NCBI GenBank assembly: GCA_934464705.1
Contig: CAKSKB010000003.1
Coordinates: forward strand, 106,583-170,582
DNA: 64,000 nucleotides
Reading direction: 5' to 3'
Source of the DNA: an uncultured Clostridia bacterium
GTDB taxonomy: Bacteria; Bacillota; Clostridia; HGM11514
Positions 27,012 to 34,837 of the stretch are shown here, piece after piece. The translations under genes and the position numbers were made by a program. Under the pieces are notes generated by a model. It was not told the DNA's origin, searched no databases, and worked only from the letters and a program-made list of their open reading frames with translations. Within the stretch, counting starts at the first letter, position 1. Every line of letters starts with the position of its first letter.

Positions 27012-27986
27012 TTACTCTCCTTTGGAAATAAATTTTTTATGTGCGGCACGAAGTTCCTCCGCAATCGCCTCGGGTGCAGTTGTATTGCAGTGAGCCCATG
27101 CGCCGGTTTCGCTCGAAGCGTTGAATTTCTGCTTGTTCGCAGACCTCATCGGCGGAAAGAATTTAACATGAAAATGATAATATTCACCCTTGTCCTCCGA
27201 ATTAACGGGGTTCTGATACATACACATCATATAAGGGAATGTATAGTCAAACAGCGAATCGAGAGTGCCTGCGGTTTCTTTCAGAATCTTTGCGAAATTA
27301 TGCTTTTGTCTGTCACTGAACTGCGTAACATTCTGAATATGCGCCTTGCTCATAATATACATTCCGTAAGGGTACTCGGTAAAATACGGAAGGAAAGTCA
27401 CAAAATCTTCATTTTCGATAATAACCCTCTGCCCGTACTTGACTTCATCGGCAAGCATATCGCAGAAAAGGCAGGAATCTTTTTCATCTTTGTATTCCTT
27501 AGCAGACTCCAGTTCAAGTTCCAGTCTTTTCGGAATAAAAGGATAGCCGTAAATCTGACCGTGCGGATGCGGCATGGTTACGCCGACAACAGCACCGCGG
27601 TTTTCGAACATAAATATGTACTTGATTTTCTCGTCCTTCTGAATTTCGGTAAACCTTTCCTGCCAGAGAGAAACAAGCTTTTCAAGGTGCGAAACGGGAA
27701 GCTCGGGCACAGTCACCGTATGCTCGGGGCTGTAAAGAACGACCTCGCACTTTCCCCTTGACGGCATGGACTTATAGAAGTCCGTAGGAACATCGTCCGG
27801 AACCGGCGGATTTGCGGAAAGCGCCGGAAAATCATTGTCATACTCATAAACATCGTAAGCCTCCGGAACCTTTCCCGAACCCGGGCAGAACGGACACCAA
27901 TCCTTCGGCATCTGCGGTCTTGCCTGTCTGTTGGAAGCAATCATGACCCAATCCTTAATCAAAGGATTCCATCTGATTTCAGCCAT
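27012..27986 (-). CDS. galT: Galactose-1-phosphate uridylyltransferase
   Basis: 324-aa HIT-superfamily enzyme transferring UMP from UDP-glucose to galactose-1-phosphate. N-terminal EIRWNPLIKDWVMIASNRQARP, Zn ligands in WCPFCPGSG, and the active-site HPHGQIYGYPF (His-x-His). A second Cys-x2-Cys (SCLFCDML) and HFHVKFFPP are also seen. Length is normal. Middle of the MFS-galT-galK unit. Confidence 0.95.
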   Translation of the reverse strand: MAEIRWNPLIKDWVMIASNRQARPQMPKDWCPFCPGSGKVPEAYDVYEYDNDFPALSANPPVPDDVPTDFYKSMPSRGKCEVVLYSPEHTVTVPELPVSHLEKLVSLWQERFTEIQKDEKIKYIFMFENRGAVVGVTMPHPHGQIYGYPFIPKRLELELESAKEYKDEKDSCLFCDMLADEVKYGQRVIIENEDFVTFLPYFTEYPYGMYIMSKAHIQNVTQFSDRQKHNFAKILKETAGTLDSLFDYTFPYMMCMYQNPVNSEDKGEYYHFHVKFFPPMRSANKQKFNASSETGAWAHCNTTAPEAIAEELRAAHKKFISKGE

Positions 27987-28021
27987 AAATAAAACATCTC
28001 CTCACACAAAATCAAAAAATA

Positions 28022-29203
28022 TTATGCCTTTTTCGCCGTTTTTTTAAGAAGAAAAAGACCAATCAGCAATAAAGAAGGAAAAACTACGGCAGCCAAAAGC
28101 CCCGTTTTGAGATTATCTTCAAAAATGCCGGAAACAAACCCGACAAGCCCCGGTCCCGAACTGCACCCAAGGTCACCCGCCAGCGCAAGCAGAGCAAACA
28201 TGGACATTCCTCCGGAAGGGATTTTTTCTGCCGCAAGACTGTAAGTTCCCGGCCACATAACCCCAACGGAAAAACCGCAGAGTGCACAGCCGAAAAGTGC
28301 AATAACCGCATACGGTGAAAGCGAAGCCAAAAGATAACTAATTATGCACAGCACTGCACTTATTGCCATAAATTTTACAATGCTGACCTTTTTGCTGAGT
28401 TTTGCATAAAGCACCCTCGAAATCCCCATCATAACGGCAAACATACACATGCCGGTAAGGTCACCGACGGACTTTGAAACTCCGAGAGCAGACTCTGCGA
28501 AAGCAGAAGCCCATTGGCTCATCGCAAGTTCGGACGCGCCGCTGCACACCATGATCAGCAGAAAAATCCAAAAAAGTCCGGTTGAAAAGAGTTTTTTATG
28601 CGTTGCGCCCTCGCCGCCGGGATTAAGTGTATAAATCGGAACAGCCATAAAAAAGAAGGCGTTAAAAAGCGGAATAACCGCCCAGATTACCGATAAAACC
28701 GGCCATGCGTTCATTCCGAACACCGCAAAAAACACAGTGGAGCAGAGAACCGTAAATACCTGTCCCCAGCAATAAAACGAATGAAGAATACTCATAACCG
28801 CAGACTTGTGCTCCGTCGGGCATGCCTCAACAATCGGGCTTACAACAACCTCGATAAGTCCGCCGCCTACAGCATAAACCATTGTTGATACCGTAAGCCC
28901 GGCAAACCCGAAGCGAAAAGGCAGAAATGCCATGAGAATCATCCCGAGCGAAGCCATAAAATGCGCAGCAACAACCGACACCCTATACCCTATCCTGTCC
29001 ACAAACTTGGACGAAAGAAAGTCGAGCAGCAGCTGCGTACCGAAATTAATTGTAATAAGAAGCGCAATCCTATCCATCGAGATACCGAGTGAATTATGGA
29101 ATGTCAGAAACAGCAGCGGTGCAAAATTATTGACAATCGCCTGTGTTATATAACCGATATAGCTTGCAAAAATCGTTGCATTATAATTTGTTTTAATACT
29201 CAA
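28022..29203 (-). CDS. MFS transporter, likely sugar permease
   Basis: 393-aa protein with about 12 membrane helices (YIGYITQAIVNNFAPLLFL first; LLAAVVFPSLLLIGLFLL last). It resembles MFS sugar/fucose-permease-like proteins (GGGLIEVVVSPIVEACPTE, FGCALCGFSVGVMWPGTYSL). The start is TTG 29203, 9 nt after GGGAG that lies inside the stop region of the preceding gene. Position just before galT-galK suggests uptake of galactose or a galactoside; specificity is inferred from context. Confidence 0.83.
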   Translation of the reverse strand: MSIKTNYNATIFASYIGYITQAIVNNFAPLLFLTFHNSLGISMDRIALLITINFGTQLLLDFLSSKFVDRIGYRVSVVAAHFMASLGMILMAFLPFRFGFAGLTVSTMVYAVGGGLIEVVVSPIVEACPTEHKSAVMSILHSFYCWGQVFTVLCSTVFFAVFGMNAWPVLSVIWAVIPLFNAFFFMAVPIYTLNPGGEGATHKKLFSTGLFWIFLLIMVCSGASELAMSQWASAFAESALGVSKSVGDLTGMCMFAVMMGISRVLYAKLSKKVSIVKFMAISAVLCIISYLLASLSPYAVIALFGCALCGFSVGVMWPGTYSLAAEKIPSGGMSMFALLALAGDLGCSSGPGLVGFVSGIFEDNLKTGLLAAVVFPSLLLIGLFLLKKTAKKA

Positions 29204-29207
29204 AAAA

Positions 29208-30215
29208 TCAAACTCCCGGCGAATTTCTTAATCTGAACACTTTTTTGGTGCGCTTAAGAGTCTTGCACGACCAGACGCACATAATAACGGAATAAATAAT
29301 GCCCGCCGCAGCCAATGCCGCAAAGATAAAGAGGTAAGGTTCAATCATATCATAGATTTTGAATGCGTCATCATCAAGTATGCATTTGAGAAGATATCCC
29401 GAATTTATCGCAAAAAACACATTGGAAACCCCCGAAACAATTGCATAACCGATGTAGAGCATCCACTGGGAATAATCCTTTTTAATCATCTTTGCCGAGG
29501 CAAGTATAAGCAGCAGCAGCGAAAGAATTTTGGTTACCGAAAAGAGATAATCCTCTAAAATCATCTTGTTTGTGAAAAAAACAAATGCATACACAGCCAG
29601 GAAAATAATTCCGAAAACAAGCTGAAGCCAGTTAACCGTAATAAACCACTTTTCCGAACGGCTGATGTTAAGAGGGTCCTGTGCAGCCGAAAACGCAATG
29701 CAGAGGAACGCCGAAACAAGTGCAAAAACAAGGCTTGCAACAATTCCGACACCGTATCCGCCCGTGTAGCCGAGATACTGAATTAAAGTGCCGGCAAGCA
29801 TAAGAGCAATCCATAAAACAAGGTAAATCAGCGCAAACACAAGCTGAATTACGCCGATAATACTGTAAATTGTATGTATATTAAGCTTTTTCTGCCAGAG
29901 AGCCGCAATGCAAGCCGCCTGAGGAATAACAAAGAGTGCGGCGAGATACGGAAACGCCCCGACATGCATTTTGCCGACCGATGCAAATCCGAACGAAAGA
30001 CCGAACACCGAAATTGAAGAATAGCTGTCCTTGGCAATCCTGAAATACGGTAAAAATATGCAAAGAACCGAAAGTGCCAGAAACACAGTAAGAACTATTT
30101 TCTGAACCGTATATGTCGAAGCGCGCCTGACCTGATTGTTAACAGGTGTTCCGCACTCGGGGCAGAACGCCGAAACGCCTTCAATAAGCGGACAACCGCA
30201 TTTTTTACATTCCAT
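29208..30215 (-). CDS. Zinc-ribbon membrane protein
   Basis: 335-aa protein with an N-terminal zinc ribbon (CKKCGCPLIEGVSAFCPECG, residues 3-22: two Cys-x2-Cys pairs) followed by about eight to nine membrane helices from residue 38. Such zinc_ribbon_2-plus-TM proteins are common in Clostridia and have no assigned role. ATG 30215 has AGGAG 9 nt upstream. First gene of the group leading into MFS-galT-galK, with a 4-nt gap to the transporter. Confidence 0.75.
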   Translation of the reverse strand: MECKKCGCPLIEGVSAFCPECGTPVNNQVRRASTYTVQKIVLTVFLALSVLCIFLPYFRIAKDSYSSISVFGLSFGFASVGKMHVGAFPYLAALFVIPQAACIAALWQKKLNIHTIYSIIGVIQLVFALIYLVLWIALMLAGTLIQYLGYTGGYGVGIVASLVFALVSAFLCIAFSAAQDPLNISRSEKWFITVNWLQLVFGIIFLAVYAFVFFTNKMILEDYLFSVTKILSLLLLILASAKMIKKDYSQWMLYIGYAIVSGVSNVFFAINSGYLLKCILDDDAFKIYDMIEPYLFIFAALAAAGIIYSVIMCVWSCKTLKRTKKVFRLRNSPGV

Positions 30216-30297
30216 CTGAATCTCTCCTAACAATTACACACAGATATATGGATATTATACCACGATATTGAATATTTTTCAAGTGTTTTATTAAAAA

Positions 30298-30331
30298 AGA
30301 AGCCCAAAACAGCAAAATGTTTCGGACTTCT
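30298..30331 (-). terminator. Terminator after the HAD gene
   Basis: 14-bp imperfect stem AGAAGTCCGAAACA/TGTTTTGGGCTTCT (two G-U/mismatch positions) followed by TTTTTTAA on the minus strand. Confidence 0.78.
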
Positions 30332-30340
30332 GCGTAAAAA

Positions 30341-31189
30341 TCACAGATTATATTCGGGAAGACCTGCGTCAAACTCATCAATCATAGACTGCTCAAACGA
30401 ACCCGCAAAGCTGCCGTCTTTAAACTTGTCCAGTCCATCTGCGATAAATTTATCCCAGCACTCGTTCTCTTTCTTCGGAATAATCGGGTAAAAATGTGCA
30501 CCGACCGCTCTTGCCGCCTCCAAATCTCCGAGAGCGTCACCGAGCATAAGAATTTTATCGGAAGCATAATTCCCGTAAGCCGCCGCCTTAAGCTGCTGCT
30601 TTTTGCTGCCTGCCTCCTGACCGCAAAGACAGGTGACAAATTCAAGTATTCCGCCCCTTTCCCAGTCTGTTTTAAGCCCCTCGGCGGAAGCCGATGAAAC
30701 AATAACGATATCCGCAAATTCCGACGCTTTTTCAAGCGCCTTCGCAACCGACGGGAAAGGCTTTAAGCTTTCGGTACCCTTTGAAAAAAGTTCATCCGCG
30801 CCGCGGCTCCATTCAAGAACCTCCTTCAAAAGTGCGTCATCGTGAGTTTTAATAAAATCGGTAAGAGATGCATTAGACATCTTAACCTTTGAATTACAGA
30901 ACTCGTCAAAAGCAGTTAAATCCCTGTCGAATATTCCACGCTTTTTCAGTTCTTTAAAGAGAAGCAAAAGCCCGGGAAACCTGTTGATTCCCCTGAGTTT
31001 TGAATAAAGATTTATAAATTCCTCAAGCTCGCAGATTTCCTGCTTTTTGTCCTCCATACCCCAGATTTCAAAAATCATGGGTATGAAAGAGTCGGTATGT
31101 TTAATAGTCATGCTGTCAAAAGCCGTGCCGTCGGAATCTATACCGATAAAAAATTCCTTCTGCGGCTTGAAATTGCTCAATTCTACCAT
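30341..31189 (-). CDS. HAD-superfamily hydrolase
   Basis: 282-aa phosphatase-like protein. Motif I is IGIDSDGTAFDSM (nucleophile Asp about residue 18), motif II VIVSSASAEG, and motif III/IV LMLGDALGDLEAARAVGA with the second Asp pair. A large cap domain sits between residues 30 and 150. Substrate unknown; the position beside a GH3 enzyme suggests a sugar phosphate. ATG 31189 has AAAGGA upstream. A terminator separates it from GH3, so it may depend on readthrough or a weak internal promoter. Confidence 0.8.
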   Translation of the reverse strand: MVELSNFKPQKEFFIGIDSDGTAFDSMTIKHTDSFIPMIFEIWGMEDKKQEICELEEFINLYSKLRGINRFPGLLLLFKELKKRGIFDRDLTAFDEFCNSKVKMSNASLTDFIKTHDDALLKEVLEWSRGADELFSKGTESLKPFPSVAKALEKASEFADIVIVSSASAEGLKTDWERGGILEFVTCLCGQEAGSKKQQLKAAAYGNYASDKILMLGDALGDLEAARAVGAHFYPIIPKKENECWDKFIADGLDKFKDGSFAGSFEQSMIDEFDAGLPEYNL

Positions 31190-31207
31190 AATAATTCCTT
31201 TCCGAAA

Positions 31208-31227
31208 AGAGCGCCCGAAGGCGCTCT
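31208..31227 (-). terminator. Terminator between GH3 and HAD genes
   Basis: 8-bp stem AGAGCGCC/GGCGCTCT closed by a stable TTCG tetraloop and followed by TTTTC on the minus strand. Confidence 0.75.
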
Positions 31228-31235
31228 CCGCTTAT

Positions 31236-32933
31236 TTATTCACCGAAAACCGTATTTGCCACTTCTTTGCTGCTTTCCAAAGATGAACTGTAGTCGCATA
31301 TAACGGTATTGTATTCATCCTGAACCGTGAACGGATAAGGAGAATTTGTAATAACAATAATGGGCTTATTTGTTTTTTCGTGAAGTTCCTTAACAAAAGA
31401 GTTACCGCTTTCGGGGCTTCTTCTGTCAAAATAGTTCGTGATTGCGATAACATCAGCTTCTTCAAGTCTTTCATAAACGCGCTGACGGTCGTTATCGCTG
31501 TACTTCATTGTTGTTTCAACGCAGTAAACATTGTCGGACTTCTTAAGCATTTCGAGCCACGGCGTAGCAGGATTCATCACCTGTGTGTTAACCCTTTCGT
31601 GCAGCGGATTAACCTGATATACAAGCAGAAGCTTTTTGTCCTTTGAAACCGGAAGAACGCCGTTTCTGTCACGGATAACATTGATTGCACGCTTTGCGGA
31701 TTCCGCAGCGATTTCAGCAACCCTAGGGTCGTTGATACCTTCCGAAGCCTTGGCGGTATCGAGAATCTGAGGCTTATCGAAAAATCCGTAGTCATATTTA
31801 ACCGAAAGCGTTCTTGTAACGGCGTCATCAAGTCTTTCCATAGGAATCGTACCGTTTTTAACAGCTTCGACAACACCCGGAATAACATCGTCGATAAGTC
31901 CGCCTTCATCGCGGAGCAGAACAAGGTCGCAGCCGGCATTTATTGCCATTGCGCAGGCGTCCTTAACTTCAAACTTGGAAATAATGCCGCCCATTGTGAT
32001 TTCATCTGTTGTAACAACGCCTTCAAAGCCAAGCTCGCCCTTAAGAATATCGGTGATGATATGCTTGGAAAGCGTAGCCGGAAGACCCGAATCGTCAAAT
32101 GCCGGATAAGCGGTGTGCGCCGTCATAACAGCCGGAAGACCCGCTTCAATCATAGCCTTGTAAGGCTTTAAGTGTTCTCTCAATACGCTCTCGGGTTCAT
32201 CGATAACGGGAAGGCCGTGATGCGCATCCGCAGCGGACGGACCTCTCCCGGGGAAATGCTTGCCGGTTGCGATTATGCCGGCTTCTTTGAAGCCCTTAAG
32301 TGCTTCAACCGCATATTCTGTAACCTCTTCGGGAGTTTCGGCATAGCTTCTTGCACCGATTTCGGGATTGAGAGGGTTGGTGTTGACATCCAAAACCGGA
32401 GAGTGTATCCAGGAAAAGCCGAGAGGTGCAAGCTGACGACCTACCGCCCATGCAACATCGTGAGCCATTTTGGGGTCGCCGCTGTGAGCAAGACCCATGC
32501 AGCTCGGGAAGAATTTAACTCCGCCCCTGTAATAATCGGCAGAAACATCGCCCTCAAAGTCAAAAGTAAAGTGAAGCGGTATCCCGAGTTCCCTGTCAAG
32601 AGCCGCCTGTTTGAGAGTATTTATGTATTCGCAGAATTCCTCGTTTGTGAAATGCGGAACGGGAATATCCGGAAGAAAATCCTTTATTGTACCTTTAAAA
32701 GGTCTCAGCAGTCTGCTTGCGTAATCGGTGTTTGTGCCGTTGGGGTCATGCTTAACGGTTCTGATTCTCCACATAAGCCCCGCTCTTATACCGGCAGGAT
32801 TATATTTTTTGATTCTCCTGATGATTTCGGGAGTCACAATCGAACCCACATAACCGATAACAAAACACTGCCCTACTTTTTGTTCAACGGTCATTTTTGA
32901 CACAAGGTTCTTTACAAATTCTTTTTTGCTCAT
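31236..32933 (-). CDS. Glycoside hydrolase family 3 enzyme
   Basis: 565-aa two-domain GH3 enzyme. The barrel carries GKHFPGRGPSAADAHHGLP (about residue 225), which holds the Asp-x-His dyad typical of NagZ-like beta-N-acetylhexosaminidases. GVVTTDEITMGGI (about 310) holds the nucleophile Asp. A C-terminal alpha/beta domain follows from about 405 (KKLLLVYQVNPLHERV). No signal peptide; cytoplasmic. The dyad favours N-acetylhexosaminidase over beta-glucosidase but this is not settled. Strong own promoter (32984-33012). Confidence 0.87.
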   Translation of the reverse strand: MSKKEFVKNLVSKMTVEQKVGQCFVIGYVGSIVTPEIIRRIKKYNPAGIRAGLMWRIRTVKHDPNGTNTDYASRLLRPFKGTIKDFLPDIPVPHFTNEEFCEYINTLKQAALDRELGIPLHFTFDFEGDVSADYYRGGVKFFPSCMGLAHSGDPKMAHDVAWAVGRQLAPLGFSWIHSPVLDVNTNPLNPEIGARSYAETPEEVTEYAVEALKGFKEAGIIATGKHFPGRGPSAADAHHGLPVIDEPESVLREHLKPYKAMIEAGLPAVMTAHTAYPAFDDSGLPATLSKHIITDILKGELGFEGVVTTDEITMGGIISKFEVKDACAMAINAGCDLVLLRDEGGLIDDVIPGVVEAVKNGTIPMERLDDAVTRTLSVKYDYGFFDKPQILDTAKASEGINDPRVAEIAAESAKRAINVIRDRNGVLPVSKDKKLLLVYQVNPLHERVNTQVMNPATPWLEMLKKSDNVYCVETTMKYSDNDRQRVYERLEEADVIAITNYFDRRSPESGNSFVKELHEKTNKPIIVITNSPYPFTVQDEYNTVICDYSSSLESSKEVANTVFGE

Positions 32934-32983
32934 TTTTCAGTTTCTCCTTTATTGCGGCACACCGCAAATGTAATCTCCGTAAT

Positions 32984-33012
32984 ATTATATCATACTTGAT
33001 TTCAAAATGCAA
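32984..33012 (-). promoter_or_regulatory. GH3 gene promoter
   Basis: Minus-strand TTGCAT (33012-33007), 17-nt spacer, TATAAT (32989-32984). The 5' leader carries a short inverted repeat (TTGCGGTG/TGCCGCAA). Confidence 0.72.
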
Positions 33013-33072
33013 GTATTAAAAGACAATTTTTGCTTCTGCGTCAAAAATAATCAAAAAAACGCATTTAAAAGG

Positions 33073-33101
33073 TTGAAAAAAAGGCAATAATATGTTATAA
33101 T
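33073..33101 (+). promoter_or_regulatory. recJ promoter
   Basis: TTGAAA (33073-33078), 17-nt spacer, TATAAT (33096-33101). Confidence 0.68.
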
Positions 33102-33136
33102 ATATAATTATATATTAATCGGAAGGTTCACACCAT

Positions 33137-34837
33137 ATGAAAAAATGGATTTACAAAGATACAAGCGAAAGCAAGGCTGTTAAATTTGCCGAGGAAAACA
33201 ATATAGGCAGAATTTTTTCTTACCTTCTTCTTAACAGGGGAATCGACACTAATGAAAAAATCAGAAAATTCGTGTATACAGGGATAGATTCGCTCTCCGA
33301 TCCGTTTGAAATTCCCGGAATCCGCGCTGCGGCGGACAGGATAAAGGCTGCGGCAAAAAGCGGAGAGAAGGTCACGGTTTACGGCGACTACGATGTTGAC
33401 GGCATAACATCTTCAACCCTTCTGAAAGATGCGCTTTCGCTTATCGGCATAAACGCCGGGGTGTATATTCCCGACAGGCTGAAAGAGGGCTACGGTTTAA
33501 ACAATGCGGCTATAGATAAAATCAGAGAGAGCGGCACAAAGCTGATTGTCACGGTAGATACCGGGATAACGGCGGTTTCCGAGGTTGAATACGGTCTGGC
33601 ATGCGGTATTGATTTTGTTATAACGGACCACCACGAACCGCTTGAAACAGTTCCCAAAGCTGCTGCGGTCGCAGACCCCAAACTTGACGAGACCTCACCG
33701 TGCGGCAGTCTTGCCGGGGTCGGCGTTGCGTTCAAGCTTGCCTGTGCGCTGCTTTATGATAAATACGAACTTAAAACGATTGTTTCAAGATATATTGACC
33801 TTGTAAGCCTTGGCACGATTTCGGATATTGTTCCGCTCATCGGCGAAAACCGTTTTTATGCCAAATACGGGCTGAAATATTTCAAACAGACGAAAAATCC
33901 GGGGCTTCGTGCGCTTATCCGCCATGCGGGATACGCGGAACGCACCATTGACGAAACCGCAATCGGGTTCGGAATAGGTCCGAGGATAAATGCGGCAGGA
34001 CGGCTCGGAAAAGCCGGATACGCACTGAAACTTCTTAATACCAAATCCGATGAAGAAGCGGACAGTCTTGCAAAGTATCTTTGTGAAATAAACAATTCCA
34101 GAAAAGCGATAGAGCAGGAAATTTTCGAGAGTGCCGTTTCGATGATTGAACAGTCGGATGAGCTTGGAGAAGGCAGAATTATCGTTGCCGCAAAGGAAGG
34201 CTGGCACGAAGGTGTTTTGGGTATAGTTGCCTCAAAACTTCTTGAGCGGTTCGGGAAACCCGTTATACTTATGAGCATTGACGAAAACGGAATTGCCCAC
34301 GGCTCGGCAAGGAGCGTTCCTTCGCTGAATATTTTCTCGGTTCTCGAAAACTGCGCACAGTATACGGAGCGTTTCGGAGGACACAGCATGGCGGCAGGTC
34401 TTACAATAAAGCAGGAAAACATTGCGCCGTTCCGCGCTGCGGCAAACGAGTTTGCCTCCGTTATGGTTTCGGAAGACGAACTAATGCCGACGCTCGAAAT
34501 CGATTACGAAGCGGAACCGTCGGAAATAACATTGGATCTTGCGAAAAAACTTTCGTTTTTTGAACCGTTCGGAGCCGAAAACCCCTGCCCCGTTTTTGCC
34601 ATGAGAGATTTAACCGTTGACACGGCAGCTCTCACGCGCGACGGAAAGCACCTCAGGCTCAAATGCGAATGTATGGGAATATACTTTTACTGTATTGCAT
34701 TTAACATGGGCGGACTTGACATACGGCAGGGCGATAATATTGACATTGCCTTTAATCTTAAGATAAACGACTATAACGGCGATTACAACTTTATAATCAA
34801 AGACATTATAATCAACAGAGGCGGTATAAATGGATAA
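33137..34837 (+). CDS. recJ: Single-stranded-DNA-specific exonuclease RecJ
   Basis: 566-aa DHH-family 5'-3' exonuclease used in recombination and repair. Motif I VTVYGDYDVDGITSSTLL (about residue 80), motif III DHHE (FVITDHHEPLE), motif IV, then the DHHA1 domain with GRIIVAAKEGWHEGVLGIVASKL and a GGHSMAAGLTI signature; an OB-fold is at the C-terminus. Complete; overlaps rel by 8 nt. recJ-rel adjacency is widely conserved in Firmicutes. Confidence 0.95.
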   Translation: MKKWIYKDTSESKAVKFAEENNIGRIFSYLLLNRGIDTNEKIRKFVYTGIDSLSDPFEIPGIRAAADRIKAAAKSGEKVTVYGDYDVDGITSSTLLKDALSLIGINAGVYIPDRLKEGYGLNNAAIDKIRESGTKLIVTVDTGITAVSEVEYGLACGIDFVITDHHEPLETVPKAAAVADPKLDETSPCGSLAGVGVAFKLACALLYDKYELKTIVSRYIDLVSLGTISDIVPLIGENRFYAKYGLKYFKQTKNPGLRALIRHAGYAERTIDETAIGFGIGPRINAAGRLGKAGYALKLLNTKSDEEADSLAKYLCEINNSRKAIEQEIFESAVSMIEQSDELGEGRIIVAAKEGWHEGVLGIVASKLLERFGKPVILMSIDENGIAHGSARSVPSLNIFSVLENCAQYTERFGGHSMAAGLTIKQENIAPFRAAANEFASVMVSEDELMPTLEIDYEAEPSEITLDLAKKLSFFEPFGAENPCPVFAMRDLTVDTAALTRDGKHLRLKCECMGIYFYCIAFNMGGLDIRQGDNIDIAFNLKINDYNGDYNFIIKDIIINRGGING

